Below are positions 44,341-56,684 of a stretch of DNA of 64,000 nucleotides, in pieces. Made by a program: the position numbers and the translations under genes. Position 1 is the stretch's first letter; the number at the start of each line of letters is the position of its first letter. Under the pieces are notes generated by a model. It was not told the origin of the DNA. It saw only the letters and a list, made by a program, of their open reading frames with translations, and did no database searches. The stretch comes from Orobanche coerulescens (Eukaryota; Streptophyta; Magnoliopsida; Lamiales; Orobanchaceae), in assembly GCA_033398695.1 (NCBI GenBank), contig CM065809.1, positions 179,232,501-179,296,500 of the forward strand, written 5' to 3'.

Positions 44341-45594
44341 AAGTTGGACAGCTTATTGGTTTAGCCGAAGTCCCTACCTACCTCTATGGACGATCGTCCG
44401 AGTCGAACACAAAACAGGCTGGAAAGCTCATACGAGCCGACCCCTAGATCAACCTCGGCGACCGTCTCTACATGCTTCAATCAAGAAAAGGAGACCTCGG
44501 AAGTCTCCCCGATCTCCTTCCTTATTCAAGAAACCGGAGGACTCGATCGCCATCTACAGTTCACCATCTAACATGATGGACTAAGGCACGAGATCGCCTC
44601 CCCCGCACAACGTACACCGTCGAAGGTCGGCATCTGCATGACGATCCAAGGTGGAAGAGTGCAGCCATGGTCCTGGTGGTCGATGGAACCGACTGCTTAG
44701 GCCATGCAAGGTCCCTTTGGGCCAAGATCGCCCGCCCTTCGTTTAAATACGAGGCTGGCGTAGTCTGAGGGCCCTCCAAAGTTAATTAGTGGACACGATC
44801 GCTCGCCCTCAAAGGTTCATCATCTAACATGGTGAACCCGGACAATGCGACGCGCCAAAACCCCCGTCTCAACGTACACCGTCGAGGTTCGCCATCTTCA
44901 TGGTGGGCCGAGGTGGAAGCAGAGCTAAACAAGCCGCGGGCGTAGAGTTGAATCATCCGACGCTGCCCCGCGCAAGGACTCCTCTAGACCGAGACCGCAC
45001 GCCCTTCGTTTAAATACGAGGCGAGGCGCAGCCTAACAGAGGACCCTCATAATAAAGTGAGTCATGAGACACTCAATGTCTTCGCGCATCAAGACATGAT
45101 CAAGGAGTCGGTCCATCGAACTCCGCGATCGTGCACGGTTCCTCAAGAAGGACGACCGTCCCCGAGGACTCGACAAAGTTGAAGACCGCTCACTCAAGGA
45201 ATTATTTTCATCCCTTTCCTTCCACTAAGTGAATAAAAACAAGGGGCAATAAGAGTGCGGACTACCTACACGACGATCGTCGCTATTCAACCACATACGG
45301 AGATCGTCATTTTTTCAGATGTAGTGCAGCGATCGGATTTGTTGTAAAAAGTTATCTTTATGAGTTTATCAATTCATTTGGAACTACCCTCGCAACGATC
45401 TCTCCTCACACATTTGTACAAAGTCAAACAAAGACTTAAAAATAACCATTCATTCAAGTGATAAGTCAGAAAGACAAATGCTCATTTCATTACTTGAAAA
45501 ATCGGAGTACATGATCGCCCGAAGGCCTAAGTGCTACAAAAGAAAGCTACAAACTACAAAGAAAGTAAGCTAAAAGCGTAAAAAAGGAAGCGCC
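44341..45594. other. non-coding middle of the Tat-like element with tandem dimer
   Basis: Two diverged units of about 260 bases: words cgtacaccgtcga(a)ggt at 44611 and 44873, and cgcccttcgtttaaatacgaggc at 44733 and 45000. Where pol should be there is nothing recognisable. Tandem repeats at this position are common in Tat/Ogre elements. Confidence 0.65.
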
Positions 45595-48243
45595 TCAGGC
45601 CCCTGCCTGACCTTCACCATCAGCATTCGGCGCGGTCCCCTCATCTTCCGGAGCATCGGGATGAGCAAGACTGTCTGGAGACGGATACCAGCTCAAATCC
45701 ACGCCGATGTCCGCCAGGTCCAAGATCGGCAAGGATAAAGCCGAATGGAGAGGATGCTCCAATGCATATGATTTGAACTTCTCAGCTAGAGGACCGAACT
45801 CCAAGCCTCCCTTCTTAGCCGCTCGGATCTAGTCAGCGAACGCCAAATAATAGGCGAACTCGCTGACATACTCCAAGTTTTGGAAGGGATCGGCCTTGGT
45901 CGCCTCAACCTCTCCTCTCAGCTCGGCCATCGCCTGTTGCGATCCCTGGAGCTCGGCCTCCCTCGCAGCAACCTTCTCTTTCGCCTCCGCCAGCTCGCTG
46001 GTCAGCCGAGCGATCGTCACCTTCTGGCGATCGGCCTCCCCTTCAGCAACATTCCGCGCCTGGACGGCACTCTGCATCTGGTCCCGAAACCGGTCGACCG
46101 CCATTCGATATTTCTCAGTCTCTTTCTTCTCCAGCTCAAGCTCATGGCTCGCCCGCTTGGCCGCCTCCAGAGAGTCCTTCTCCATCGCCACGATCTTATC
46201 GGCAAACTCGGCGTTCTCTTTCCGAGCCGCCTCGAGATCGGCCTGCAGTCGAATGGTAGAAGGCCGCCCCTCAAACTCCTGAGCAGCTTGGACGGCCATA
46301 GTCGCCGTCTGGAGAGAAAGGGCGACAACAGCCTGCATCGTACTCCCCGCTCGCTGACGAGCGATCGCATCCAGATCGTTCGTCCAGGCCTTCGGCAGAG
46401 CAGAAGCAGCCTTGCTGACATATGGAGGAATGTCGCAGGACTCGCGAGGAGATCGGCTCGCTAGGAAATCCACGACCATCGGCGGGCAAGACGGATCTGC
46501 GCGACGGACCCTGCATCAAAACAGCTAAGTTAATACAACTCCTACACAGATGCAATTTTCAACACAAAAATGTTATCTACCTCTCAGCCTTCTCGGGATC
46601 CCGACCGAAAAACGGTTTCCCTCGAGGGGTCTCAGCATCCGCGATCGCCATCTCCCGCAGAAAAGCCGCAGAGGGCGGCTCGCTCTCCGGAGCAACGATG
46701 GTAATCGGAGGCGCGGCGATCGGCACTTCATCGCCCGGGGCAGGAAACGAAGTTTCTTCCGGCCTCGGCCTCTTACGATTCGCCCGAAGCCCCTCCTCCG
46801 GAATTTCCTCCTCAACCACGACCTGCTCCACGCGAGGCTCCGGCTCCAAGCGAGGCTCCGCCTCCGGAACTATGGGCAATGCAACGGGTGGAACCCGAGT
46901 CGACTTCTTCGCGCGAAGACGGCCTAGGACTCCTGGGTTCGACATAGCGATCTCCGCCGGAGGCTCCAAAAAGCGAGGGAAGCGAACCTCTGCAGTTAAG
47001 ACGATCGACTAACGGTCAGACACTTTCCTCAAGTAAGGCGATCGCCTAGAAAGTGAAGATCGCAGAAGCTCATACCTGGCACCGCGAGATGTCTCGGGAA
47101 ACGGAATAGTCGAGCCGACAACCAGCGACTCTCCTTGTTGATCCGAGTGGCGTCTAGGTCGTCGTCCGACAAGCTCCTAATTCGCTCCCAAACAACGAGA
47201 AAGTCGAAAGGCAGCTCCTCGATCGCCGGAATATGAAAACCTGCAAAACAGAAATCAAATTAGATCAGTCCAAATCGCATCCAAACGAAGGGAGAGTCTA
47301 AACCCTTACCGGGATTCCTCTCCCGAAATTCGGTGGGGATCTCCAGTTCGCCCGTGGGATTGTCGCTCGCCGAAGCTCTCCACTTGTCGGCGACCCAGAA
47401 CCACTTCGTCTGATCGCCACGTATCTTATTTGGGACTCCATGAATCACCCGACCAGATCAGCCTTGAATATGGTAACCGCCGACCAACCCTCTGTGAGCC
47501 GTCAGTTTAAACAAATGATTAATCTCCAACGGCGATGGGAGGCGATACAGGCGTTGACCGCCGAAAAGGGTGAGGGTGCAAATAATTTGGAGCCAGGCGT
47601 TCGGTGTCAACTGAAGTGGCGCCACATTCCAAGCAGCCAACAGATGGGAGACCGCGAAGGATAGAGGGAAGCGCAGCCCGGCCTCCATAACGGCCTCACT
47701 CACTGCGACCATACCCATCGGAGGCTGGTCGGCTCGTTCATTCTCCGCGGGCGCGAACATGTCCACATCTGAAGGAACATGGAATCTTGTCCTCCAGACG
47801 GCCAGATCTCTCCTGGTCGTCGAGCTCCGTATTTGGCCGAGCGACCACAACGATCGCTGCGCGGCACGATACTGCGACCGCTTGGGAAGCACATAGGGAT
47901 AAGCGACCGAATATCCCCGGAAGTCGAATCTCGGAGTAGGACCGGCTAACCTCTCCATTATTTCAGCAAAGGCCCTATATGCCCGACCAAAAGTGCTATG
48001 TTGCTCCCAGTAAGCCCTGATCGCCAGATCTCTCTCGATCTGCGATCGTCTCTCTTCAGCAACCGACTCCTTAGCAATATCGGCCTCATTGAACAAAGCC
48101 TCAACTTCAGCCGGGTCGATTCCGGCTCGAATGGCTTCAGCCGCCGTCTCCAGGTGGAAGACGGAAGGAGTTTCTCCCCGGGCAGCCGATGTCCCGGCGG
48201 CAGAACTGGTACCCGCTCCAAACGATGATGAGGCTCCGGCCAT
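45595..48243 (-). pseudogene. four-exon antisense gene of the Tat-like element (Transposase_28-like, coiled coil)
   Basis: Exons on the minus strand: 48243-47310, 47240-47076, 46989-46581 and 46510-45595. All three introns have GT-AG ends (CCCG/GTAAGG..TTTTGCAG; CCAG/GTATGA..ACTGCAG; GAGAG/GTAGAT..GATGCAG) and the phases join to 808 codons with stop. The first two exons form a globular domain (EAGLRFPLSFAVSHLLAAWN, QLTPNAWLQIICTL, KTWFWVADKW-like TKWFWVADKW) like the family filed as putative gypsy-type transposon (Pfam PF04195 by memory). Exon 3 is Pro/Glu-rich with a basic RANRKRPRPEE patch. Exon 4 has a long coiled coil (about 46290-45900). Two lesions only: TGA 47458-47460 and TAG 45829-45831. 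A TATA box lies upstream. The molecular role is unknown. Confidence 0.8.
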
Positions 48244-48389
48244 TTTCAGAGATAGAAAAGAAGAAAAGGATTTTTCTTACCCTAAAGTGAAATCGAACGA
48301 CGATCGGCTCTAAGATCTTCAGAAAATTCGGCAGCAGGTCCTTCTTTCTCCAGTAAGCACGCGTGAGTGAAGCTGCAGCACCGTCCCCC

Positions 48390-48398
48390 TTTTTATAG
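48390..48398 (-). promoter_or_regulatory. TATA box of the antisense gene
   Basis: The minus strand reads TCTCCTATAAAAAGGGGGAC about 150 bases before the antisense ATG at 48243. The gene thus seems to have its own promoter between its start and the 3' LTR. Confidence 0.6.
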
Positions 48399-48761
48399 GA
48401 GAAGGCAGGGACTCGATTGCAATAAAGGAAAGCCTCAGGGGTCGGATCTCAAACGACGCAATAGTTGACCCCCTCGGGACCCGCGTACGCGTCTTTTCAA
48501 GGACGCGTCAGCCGAGGAGTCATTAATGACCGTTGGCGTCCTCCAATAGAAGCCCGACACGTGCACGGAGACTTGTCAACGCCCGTTGTTTTTTTTTCCG
48601 CGCAGTTCAGCGGCCAGCCAGGTCGTCCGAACCCAGAGTATATCAGCTCAAAGACGATTGCCAGTTCAGTTAAACACAAAGTCGCTCGTCAAAAGGTCAG
48701 CGATCGCCAAGAGAGCCACCTCACCCCACGTTTCCAACGTATGAGCGAGCTGGGGGGCAAT

Positions 48762-49966
48762 TGTTGTGTCACGATTTATTCATCCCGACAGGCGATCGAC
48801 TATAAGGCCGAGCGACCAAGTCAACATCAGTCAAACTATGGCTAGCTCGCCATGTCGAAGATATCAGACCACTATCAGATGCCTGGCGATCGACTCCCAA
48901 GGCGATCGCCCTTTGGCAGCTGGCGATCTACTCTAGTGACCGGCTAAGGGCAATCGACCTACGCCCCGAGCAAAGACGATCACCCGTCAAAGTCATCAAG
49001 GACTGGATCTCAGGAAAGCACCCACGTGCAGATCCACCAAAGGCGCTGACAAGATCTTCGTAGCAGACAAGATCTTTAGCTGACAGACAAGACCTTTGAC
49101 CACAGCCTGCCACCTACCTCACCTACCAGCATGCGCGCCGAAAGTTGTCAGTAGGACCACCCGTGTCAGCAACTCAGGACGCGTGTAAACTCCCCATTGG
49201 ACCGCATAGTTGACTGCCAGCAACTCCTGCAGGCTTTGAGGGGACAGGCCCATGTGCTAAAAGACGATCGCCCGATTATTATAATGCAGAAAAGGCGATC
49301 GCCCGGCGTATCCAAGCTCTATAAATAGAGAACCTCCTCCTACAGGAAAAAGGTTGGAACTTCGCACAACTTCCGGTTCGGAATTCATTTGACTTACGTC
49401 CGAAATACATTCCACCAAAGGTTCACATTCTCTCACATTCCGATACATTCACGGAAACACTGAAGAACATACATATCATCAAGCTCCCGGCTATCTCACC
49501 GGAATCCATCTCAGGACTTCTCTCTCCAAATCTCTCGTCCAGAAGACGATCGGCAGAAGCAGCAAGTCTCCACTAGACAGATTCCAAGGGATTCATAAGG
49601 CCAGAAGCCCAAACATCCAGTTAAATACTCGCCGTGAGAGGCGGTCGATCTCTCACCGCCGCGACTGTTCATCACCTTTGTTACAAGAACTCACAGAGCA
49701 TCAAATCTGGTTCTTCCGGCAATCTACACGCTCACTAGCTAAGATAACAAGAAACTTTACACTCATTGTAATTGTATTCTTACATTAGTACTTGTATCCC
49801 CGAATATCGGTATTAATAATATCTCGCGAGAGCATTCAAGCCCGGGACTAACAACCCCGGCAAATCTTGTGTTATTTATCTTTCTCACGGAAGTGCTCTT
49901 GCATTTGTTTGCTATTCCATCCATTCCAGCAATATCTATCTCCGGATAATATTTTGGGGAGCAACA
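48762..49966 (+). repeat. 3' LTR of the Tat-like element
   Basis: Same length as the 5' LTR. Differences are few; several are bunched in one GC-rich stretch (49215-49250, against 41974-42010). Confidence 0.93.
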
Positions 49967-52729
49967 TAACTGAACCCAAAACTGGCCTTCGTGTGATTAG
50001 TATCATTCGTCTTTCATCATCCCTCGTGCCGATCCTGTGTCTTGCTCCCGAAAACCTGCATGTACCTGGACACAATACAGATATCCACCCCGACACTGGG
50101 GTTAGCAAACTCCACTGTTTCGCTAGTGCAAGTATAAAGTGCAAATACGAGCCATACACAACACATTCCAAGAATATAACGAAAGACTTCCCGAGATATA
50201 TTTAGTTAAAAAATAGTTCAAGTCTTGAAAGCAGAAATGAAGCAAGTAAGCATTTTGAAAACATTTCCAAATCTCGGGAGTTTTGAAAACATCAGAAATT
50301 GAATAGTTCTTAATTCCTCGAAAGCCATTTAGGGTCACAACCCCAAGTTCATTTTTCAAAATACAAATCCGTTTAACAAAACACGGGGTCCACGACCCAA
50401 CCATTCCGGTCACAAAACACAGGGTCCACGACCCGATCATCCACTTCAATTCACTTACAAGGACACATTACACATAACACATTAATCCTATGCCATTCTA
50501 GCCAAGCACCAAGACTCGATATATAATGTCTCTCGACCCCACACAAAGCATTGTGATACTCCTGACAATATCACAATTAACGAAAACATCAACGTCATCC
50601 TCAAGATGAAAACCACAATCAGTAACCCGCGGCCGTACCCTTAGTATCGACCCCCAGACATCCCGTCGGACACTCCGGGTGGGAAACCACTTCCGCGGCC
50701 GTACCCCTTAGTATCGACCCCCAGACATCCCGTCGGACACTCCGGGTGGAAGTTCATCCACACACGCACCCAAGTCCACTTCCGTGGCCGTACCCCTTAG
50801 TATCGACCCCCAGACATCCCGTCGGACACTCCGGGTGGAAGGAACAACACACACACACGTTCCAAAATCACAGTTGCAAACCACAAGCCTCGAAGGTCAA
50901 TCACAGTATATATAGTGGAGGTAACTTACTAGAATGGCCAGTTCATCCAACATATACTCACGACTAAGTAATGATACGATTCACAAGGAAGCACAAGATT
51001 TCAACAGCACCGAACGGCACAACTAATATCACAAAAACTCACATATTCATCCATAAACACGTGACTCCAAGCACATAATTTGACAAAAGAATTACACTTT
51101 ACATTTACCAACGACATAATCATACGCAATGACATCACAAGAAAGTAAGGTGATTCAATACTCGACACTAGCACACATATTCAACTAAGCACATTAATTC
51201 CCGACACACACGGGTCACCTTTACAAAAACCATGATGATAAATATTCCGATTCTTTTGAAAAATAGTTATTAATATTTATTTAGCACATATCGACGATTA
51301 ACAACCGTAATATCCACAAAACACGTAATTTATGGGCAAGATACTTGCCTCGATAATCGATACCGACACTCCTACAATCACGGCTCGGTGACACCTCGAA
51401 CACCTACGATTCCCCGTGAAGGAAAAGAATACACCCACGATCGAGAAGCTTGAAGAAAACGACGAACGGAAGGGTTCCGACTCGAGTTCTTCACAAGAAT
51501 TCGACCCTAACAACATATAATCAATAAATCATCGATCATACGAGGAAGAATAATCGTAGAACGCCCAAAACCCTCTATGACATTTTACCGACACCTTCAA
51601 GGCATCGATCAAGAACTCGACCAAATCGACGAATCGATACGATCCAACCATGGAATAATAAAGGAAATGATATAATATATCTAAATTATCATCAATCCAT
51701 CAAAATCCTAAGTTAAATCGGATTAAACGGATTTAAAACGAACAAAATACCCAAAATCCCCAAAATCGATTTCTAGAAAATCGAATGATTCGGTAGATCG
51801 GAGGATGATTGATGATATGAACTCCAAAATTTCATGGATTGATTGTCCAACAACATCTATCCATGATTAACCAAGCTCCAGTAGCGGAAGGGAAGAAAAC
51901 GAGTGAGAAAAATGGCCAAAAACCCGCCGTCTAGGCCATAAATAGCCGCACACAGGTGCCGCGGCTCACGAGTGTGTGCCGCGCACAGCCCAAAATGGCT
52001 CCCGGTGGTCGGCAGGTGCCGCGGCTCGGCCGAGTGTGCCGCGGCACCGCACTGATGGTTTGGCCGAAAAATGCCACAGAGTGTGCCGCGGCCCTCGCCA
52101 AAGATGTGCCGCGGCCCAGATCGCTCGGCCAGAGCCGCCGAGCACCGCCGGCCGTGACTCGCCAAGCCGCCGAGCACTACCGGCCGTGACTCGGCGATCG
52201 GCCTGGGCCCAGCCGCCGGCCATGACTCGGTCGGGGCCAATTCCGACGGCCCGAACGACCCCGAAACCCGAACCTGAATACGAATCGATGATACGGTTCC
52301 GACCTACTCGCAAAGCCGAATCGCAGAGCTAAGAGAACACACAATTCCGACCACCCGAAGGCTCGGAATTCAACAACGGAAGTAATTACCCAAAACTTTG
52401 AGAAATTACGAAAATGGCCCAAAACGTCCGAAAATCACGATACGCGATCGAAACACCAAATCAAAGCTCGCAACATGAATAATAACATTAAATGAACTTA
52501 CGAGAAACTCGAAACGCAGCTTGGACGAGATTCGCAAGAATCGCACTCAAGTGCGGAAAAGTCGCTAAAAAGCTCGGAACTCAACAAAACGATACCGAAA
52601 CGAACTCGGATGACAAAAAGTGCAGAATGAATCATTCTCGAAATGACGAAACGGTCATGAGCGAGTCATCAAAACGGACTCCGGCTGAAAAAGAAATTTA
52701 CCGAAAAATAGGAAATTGCGGATATTACA
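49967..52729 (-). repeat. 5' LTR of the LARD-like element, part 2
   Basis: Resumes with taactgaacccaaaactgg, matching the left LTR from about 35974 to its end. Without the nested element the LTR would be about 3.02 kb. Differences from the left LTR are most frequent in the GC-rich repeats. Confidence 0.92.
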
Positions 52730-52734
52730 ACCTC

Positions 52735-53465
52735 ATCAGAAGAAGACCCAGCCAGCTGAACACTATGTGTCTAATTATAACCATCAACCCCGGCCCAGAA
52801 CTCCATCATCCTGGTGTTGAGATATCAAAGGATCATTATAGTGAATTTCTAATGATTTGAGAGAAAAATATTTGTTCTATTATCACTCAAGAATAGATAC
52901 AAACTCACAAAATAGAAAAACTCTCAAACTCACTCAATCTCAACTTGGATTGTTATTCACTCTTTGAACTCACTCTTGGAGATGAGATGGTTACAAATGC
53001 TACAAACATGACTTATTTATAGGTAGTAAACATGGTGTGAAACCATGGTGTGAAAGGATCAACCATGTGAAGTTTCTCATCCCTTTCTTGTCAAACTTGC
53101 CAACTAATTGTTCAAAGGTAGATGCCTTCACATGTTGAAATACTTAGCCTCTATTCTAGAAGGGTTTGAATTTTAACACCTGGAGCTTCAATCGCGACAC
53201 CATCGGCACCATCAAACTCGCCTCCGCAGGACGATTTGCGCAGCCCAACCGCACGTCGATGTGAAAAGAAGGGAGGAAGAAACAAAATATGATCTACATT
53301 TTTAAAGGGTGTTGTTATATGCACTCCCCCTATTAACCAATATCTACACTTTACCCTATATTTTATTATTTTCATCATTATGCAATCCTAATCATTTAAC
53401 TAATTTTTGTTTAGTATTACTTTATTATTATAATTTAATCATTTCACTAACTTTATTATTTAATC
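52735..53465. other. unassigned flank of the LARD-like element
   Basis: Continues the pre-insertion DNA from 35705. The part to about 53160 resembles an LTR or leader read from the minus strand (ttatttataggtagt near 53010), but no partner is in the window. 53457-53465 is the left duplication of the next element. Confidence 0.35.
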
Positions 53466-53636
53466 GAGAAGTGATAGGATCACAAAAAAAGATCCACAAA
53501 AAGCTCCCACAAAAGGATGTGGCAGAAAATGATTGGTTAGATAAGAGAGATGAGAGAGAAAGCACACCAATGAGTCCTTGACACATCAGCTTGTGGAGCT
53601 TTTTGTGGATTTTTTTTTGTGATCCTATCACTTCTC
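53466..53636. mobile_element. Mutator-type MITE with 9-bp duplication
   Basis: 171 bp; inverted ends of about 40 bp start GAGAAGTGATAGGATCACAA on both strands. The duplication tatttaatc is perfect at 53457-53465 and 53637-53645. Nine bases is the Mutator target-site length. It is non-coding, and its transcript would fold into a hairpin. Confidence 0.85.
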
Positions 53637-53929
53637 TATTTAATCATTACATTATTATTACTAACTTTCAAACTTATTTTTTATAAGATAAATACGACAA
53701 CAATAATATAATTTTTTTTATAAGATAATAGTATAAATATTATTATAAGAAGAATATTTTCCGAAGAAATCCTCCCCAATCTCTTTTTTTTTTAATTTTA
53801 AATATTACATAACAAAAATTTGAGACAAAAACAAGCAACAACTAATCATCTATAGTCATAAAAAATATTGATAGTGAATATACGATGGAGATTAAAAATA
53901 AAAAATAATTGTTTGATTTAATTATATAA

Positions 53930-54726
53930 GGGTAAATTTTTTTACACTACTTTTGGGCTCATTTGAAGTTACACCACAACTTTTTTTTTCATCCGACACC
54001 AAAATCTTTCAAAAATTTTGAAATCACACAAATATTGTGGATGGCGTTAAGAATTTCCGTCAGAAAAATAAAAAAGTAAAAAAAAAATTCTGAAAATTCT
54101 AAAAAATCTAAAAAATCTGAAAAAAATAAAAAAAATCTGAAAATTTTGGAAAATTCTGCAAAATTTAAAAAATCTGAAAAAATAGGAAGTTTTATTTTTT
54201 AATAAAAAAATATCTGGAATAAATATTAAAAATCAGATCTTTTATTTAAAATTCAAAAATAAAAAGTAAAAGTTTTTATATTAAATATTATTATTTTCAG
54301 AATTTTCAAAATTTTATTTTAAATTTTTCAGAAGTTTTCAGAACCGGAACTTTTATTTTAAATTTTCCAGATTTTTTTTTTATTTTTTACTTTTTATTTT
54401 TGAATTTTAAATAAAATATCTGATTTTTAATATTATTATTCAAGAGATTTTTCTTAAAAATAAAAGTTCCAATTTTTTTTTTCAGATTTTTTAAATTTTG
54501 CGGAATTTTCCAGAATTTTCAGAATTTTTTTTTTTCAGATTATTTAGATTTTCCAGAATTTTCAAATTTTTTTTTACTTTTTATTTTTCTGACGGAAATT
54601 CTTAACTCCATCCACAATATTTGTGTGATTTCAAAATTTTTGAAAGGTTTTGGTGTCGGATGAAAAAAAAAAGGTTGTGGTGTAATTTCAAATTAGCCCA
54701 AAAGTTTTTAGTGTATTTTTTTTCTC
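53930..54726. mobile_element. long-hairpin Mutator-type element
   Basis: Almost the whole 797 bp is an imperfect inverted repeat: cttttgggct, cacaaatattgtggatgg and gaatttccgtcagaaaaata occur in both arms in opposite sense. The duplication attatataa is at 53921-53929 and 54727-54735. The centre is low-complexity AAAATTCTGA-type sequence. No coding capacity. The duplication supports a Mutator-like origin, though AT-rich 9-mers can match by chance. Confidence 0.65.
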
Positions 54727-54735
54727 ATTATATAA

Positions 54736-55484
54736 ATATGATAAATATAAAACTTCTACGAGAATAAAAAAATAAGGCAAATGTAAAGTTTTGAGCGTGA
54801 CGAAGAGAATATATTACTAAAAAAATACGGTTCGTTCATCCTGTATTGTGTATTCATTATACCCAGTTTTTTTATTTAGAGGATATTAAGAGGATAGGGT
54901 GTACATACTAAACATGGGGTGAAGTAATTATATAGCTACCCCTCTAGTCAAACTAGACTGGAGTATATTAAGAAGGTAGGGTGTGTACATAAAAAGCCTC
55001 ATTTTTAAATTGGGCCTAATTTTTAAATGGTTCAATAAACTCTAATTAACTGTAGCCCAAATATTTAACCTCTATTTCAATGTAAATTTGTCGTTTATCA
55101 CCTGTCATATTCGTACTCTAACTCATAATCAGTAGTTGATTAGAAATTAATTAGTTGAGAAAAAAATCCACCAGAATTCCAGTTTAAAATTCTCGAATAT
55201 TACACAGACTATGCCGACCGTCCCATACTGTAGGAACAGACCCAACAAGCCCACTCATCACTTTGGATGCATGATGTTCATCGAGGAACCAACACGTCAA
55301 TGAGGGCGTCGACGAATTAGGTGGGAGAAAATATCACGCCTCGATAGTAACACTGGGCCAACTGTGCGAAGAGGTCCGCATGAAGTGCCAACGAAGGACG
55401 TGGACGAGCACAAGCAGTACGGACGCGAGTGCATCGGGCTGAATATAAAGGTTCAGCCTACTGCGCAGCGTGGTCGGGCGGACC
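54736..55484. other. unassigned sequence before the copia LTR
   Basis: AT-rich to about 55200, then GC-richer with short coding-like pieces I cannot assign. It ends at the copia LTR start. Confidence 0.35.
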
Positions 55485-56616
55485 TGTTGGAATCGTTAAT
55501 GATTTTAATTTTATTTTGTAAAATTAAATATCATAGGATCGATCTACGTTCCGAGTAGATGATCGTGGTATATTCACTTTCTCTAAACCGATTCCTGGTG
55601 AGTGAGAAATAGTGAATTAAGGTTTGCTACTTAATTGTGGATTAATAAGGGATGATATCCCATATTGAATAATGAACCATCATTATTCTAGTATATAAGG
55701 AGTTACCTTTATGCATGTAATAATTAATGGCACATGTGTATGGGCTTAAAGCCCACACGCGCATGCCGCCGCTGCCCGCCCGCCCGCCTCGCCTCGGCCT
55801 CGGCCGCGAGCCGCAAGCCGCGTGCCGCGTGCCGTGGACTTGGACCTTGAATCTTGGCAATTGGTCTTTGGGTGGTCTTTGGGCCGTTCTTTGGACTTGG
55901 CCGTGAGCTAGGCATTGGGCTAGCTTAAAGAATTTTTGGACTAGCTCAACAATGTTATTGGGCTCGTATGTGCACATAAGGATGTTCATATACATCCGTC
56001 AAGTGGTTAAAGAGCTGAATACAGACCAGGTACATCCTGATTGTTCAAATTCAATCAATACAGTCTGTAACCTCCCAGTGTAATGAGGAGGAGTTAATGT
56101 CACGTTTGGATTTCGTAACCCCTGCCATTTGTTTGAAATTCGTAACTCCTGAGCATAATGCAGCATAAATGACTGCATTATGATAGCCATTAGTGGCTGT
56201 ATTAAATCCTGACCCCTGCAGGTGAGATGGCCTATAAATAGGCATGCATTCCTGTGTTTCTGACACACAAAATTTTGCAATATTCCAGCATACAGCATAC
56301 ACTCCGTTTCTGCATACATATCATAAGTCAGAGCTCTGTCCTAACCTCGTTTCAGTTCGCCGGAGCTCAGAGGTTTGTGGTACTACTACCTCTGAGACGT
56401 AGTTGTTTTATCTTTGGGGACGATACGCCCAAACCGAGAGCACTACCGGGACGTTTCTCGTCTTGCGGAAAGAGGCCTTCCTCGACTCGGCTTTAACTTA
56501 TCGTTTTATTTATTGCTTATTAGTTATTTTCGTTTATCTTTTTTTGCTTTTCTTTCGAGTTGTAATCCTGTTCGAGTTTTGTAATTTAATTTTCGCCCAG
56601 CAAGTTTGTAACACAG
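55485..56616 (+). repeat. 5' LTR of the copia element (right end approximate)
   Basis: TG start at 55485. A TATAAATA box at 56233-56240 lies where a U3 end would be. The right edge is set near gtttgtaacaca (56616); no clear tRNA primer site follows, so the edge is uncertain by up to about 60 bases. A GC-rich patch (55760-55840) stands out against an AT-rich background. Confidence 0.6.
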
Positions 56617-56684
56617 AAAATACCATCAAGCGCAAGATGAGAAAATTCTTTACTTGTTGTTGTTACTAAATCACACAACTGGAG

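Larger units (their letters stand above)
41521..49966 (+). mobile_element. Tat-like LTR element without pol, with an antisense gene
   Basis: 8446 bp with 1205-bp LTRs at both ends (41521-42725, 48762-49966) and a perfect duplication taact (41516-41520, 49967-49971). The primer site follows the left LTR (ATTGGCGCTAGAAGAAGG from 42726) and a polypurine tract tggggggcaat precedes the right. Sense strand: a decayed gag only. Then a tandem repeat and, on the minus strand, a spliced gene of 807 codons. An extra antisense gene near the 3' LTR is described in Tat-lineage elements, which is the basis for the lineage call. RT and integrase are missing. Confidence 0.88.
35711..52729 (-). mobile_element. 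large non-autonomous LTR retrotransposon (LARD-like), nested
   Basis: LTRs of about 3.03 kb flank only about 2.5 kb of internal sequence. The duplication acctc is perfect at 35706-35710 and 52730-52734. The minus strand is the coding sense: LTRs start TGTAATATCCGC and end GGGGGTGTTACA, a Met-tRNA-like primer site lies beside the right LTR and a polypurine tract beside the left. There is no gag, RT or integrase, so it depends on a helper. The right LTR is split by the Tat-like element 41521-49966. Confidence 0.92.

Noticed and set aside
45880..46464. Plus-strand open frame opposite the coiled-coil exon
   Set aside because: It is the shadow of the antisense exon; the minus frame has splice sites, phase agreement and coiled-coil heptads.
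48600..49100. GCGATCG words as cyanobacterial HIP1 sites or bacterial contamination
   Set aside because: The words are confined to one plant LTR element with plant TATA box, TSD and nested position in another plant element.
55229..55470. Possible short host gene before the copia LTR
   Set aside because: The 64-codon frame has no recognisable motif, no splice pattern and runs into the LTR.
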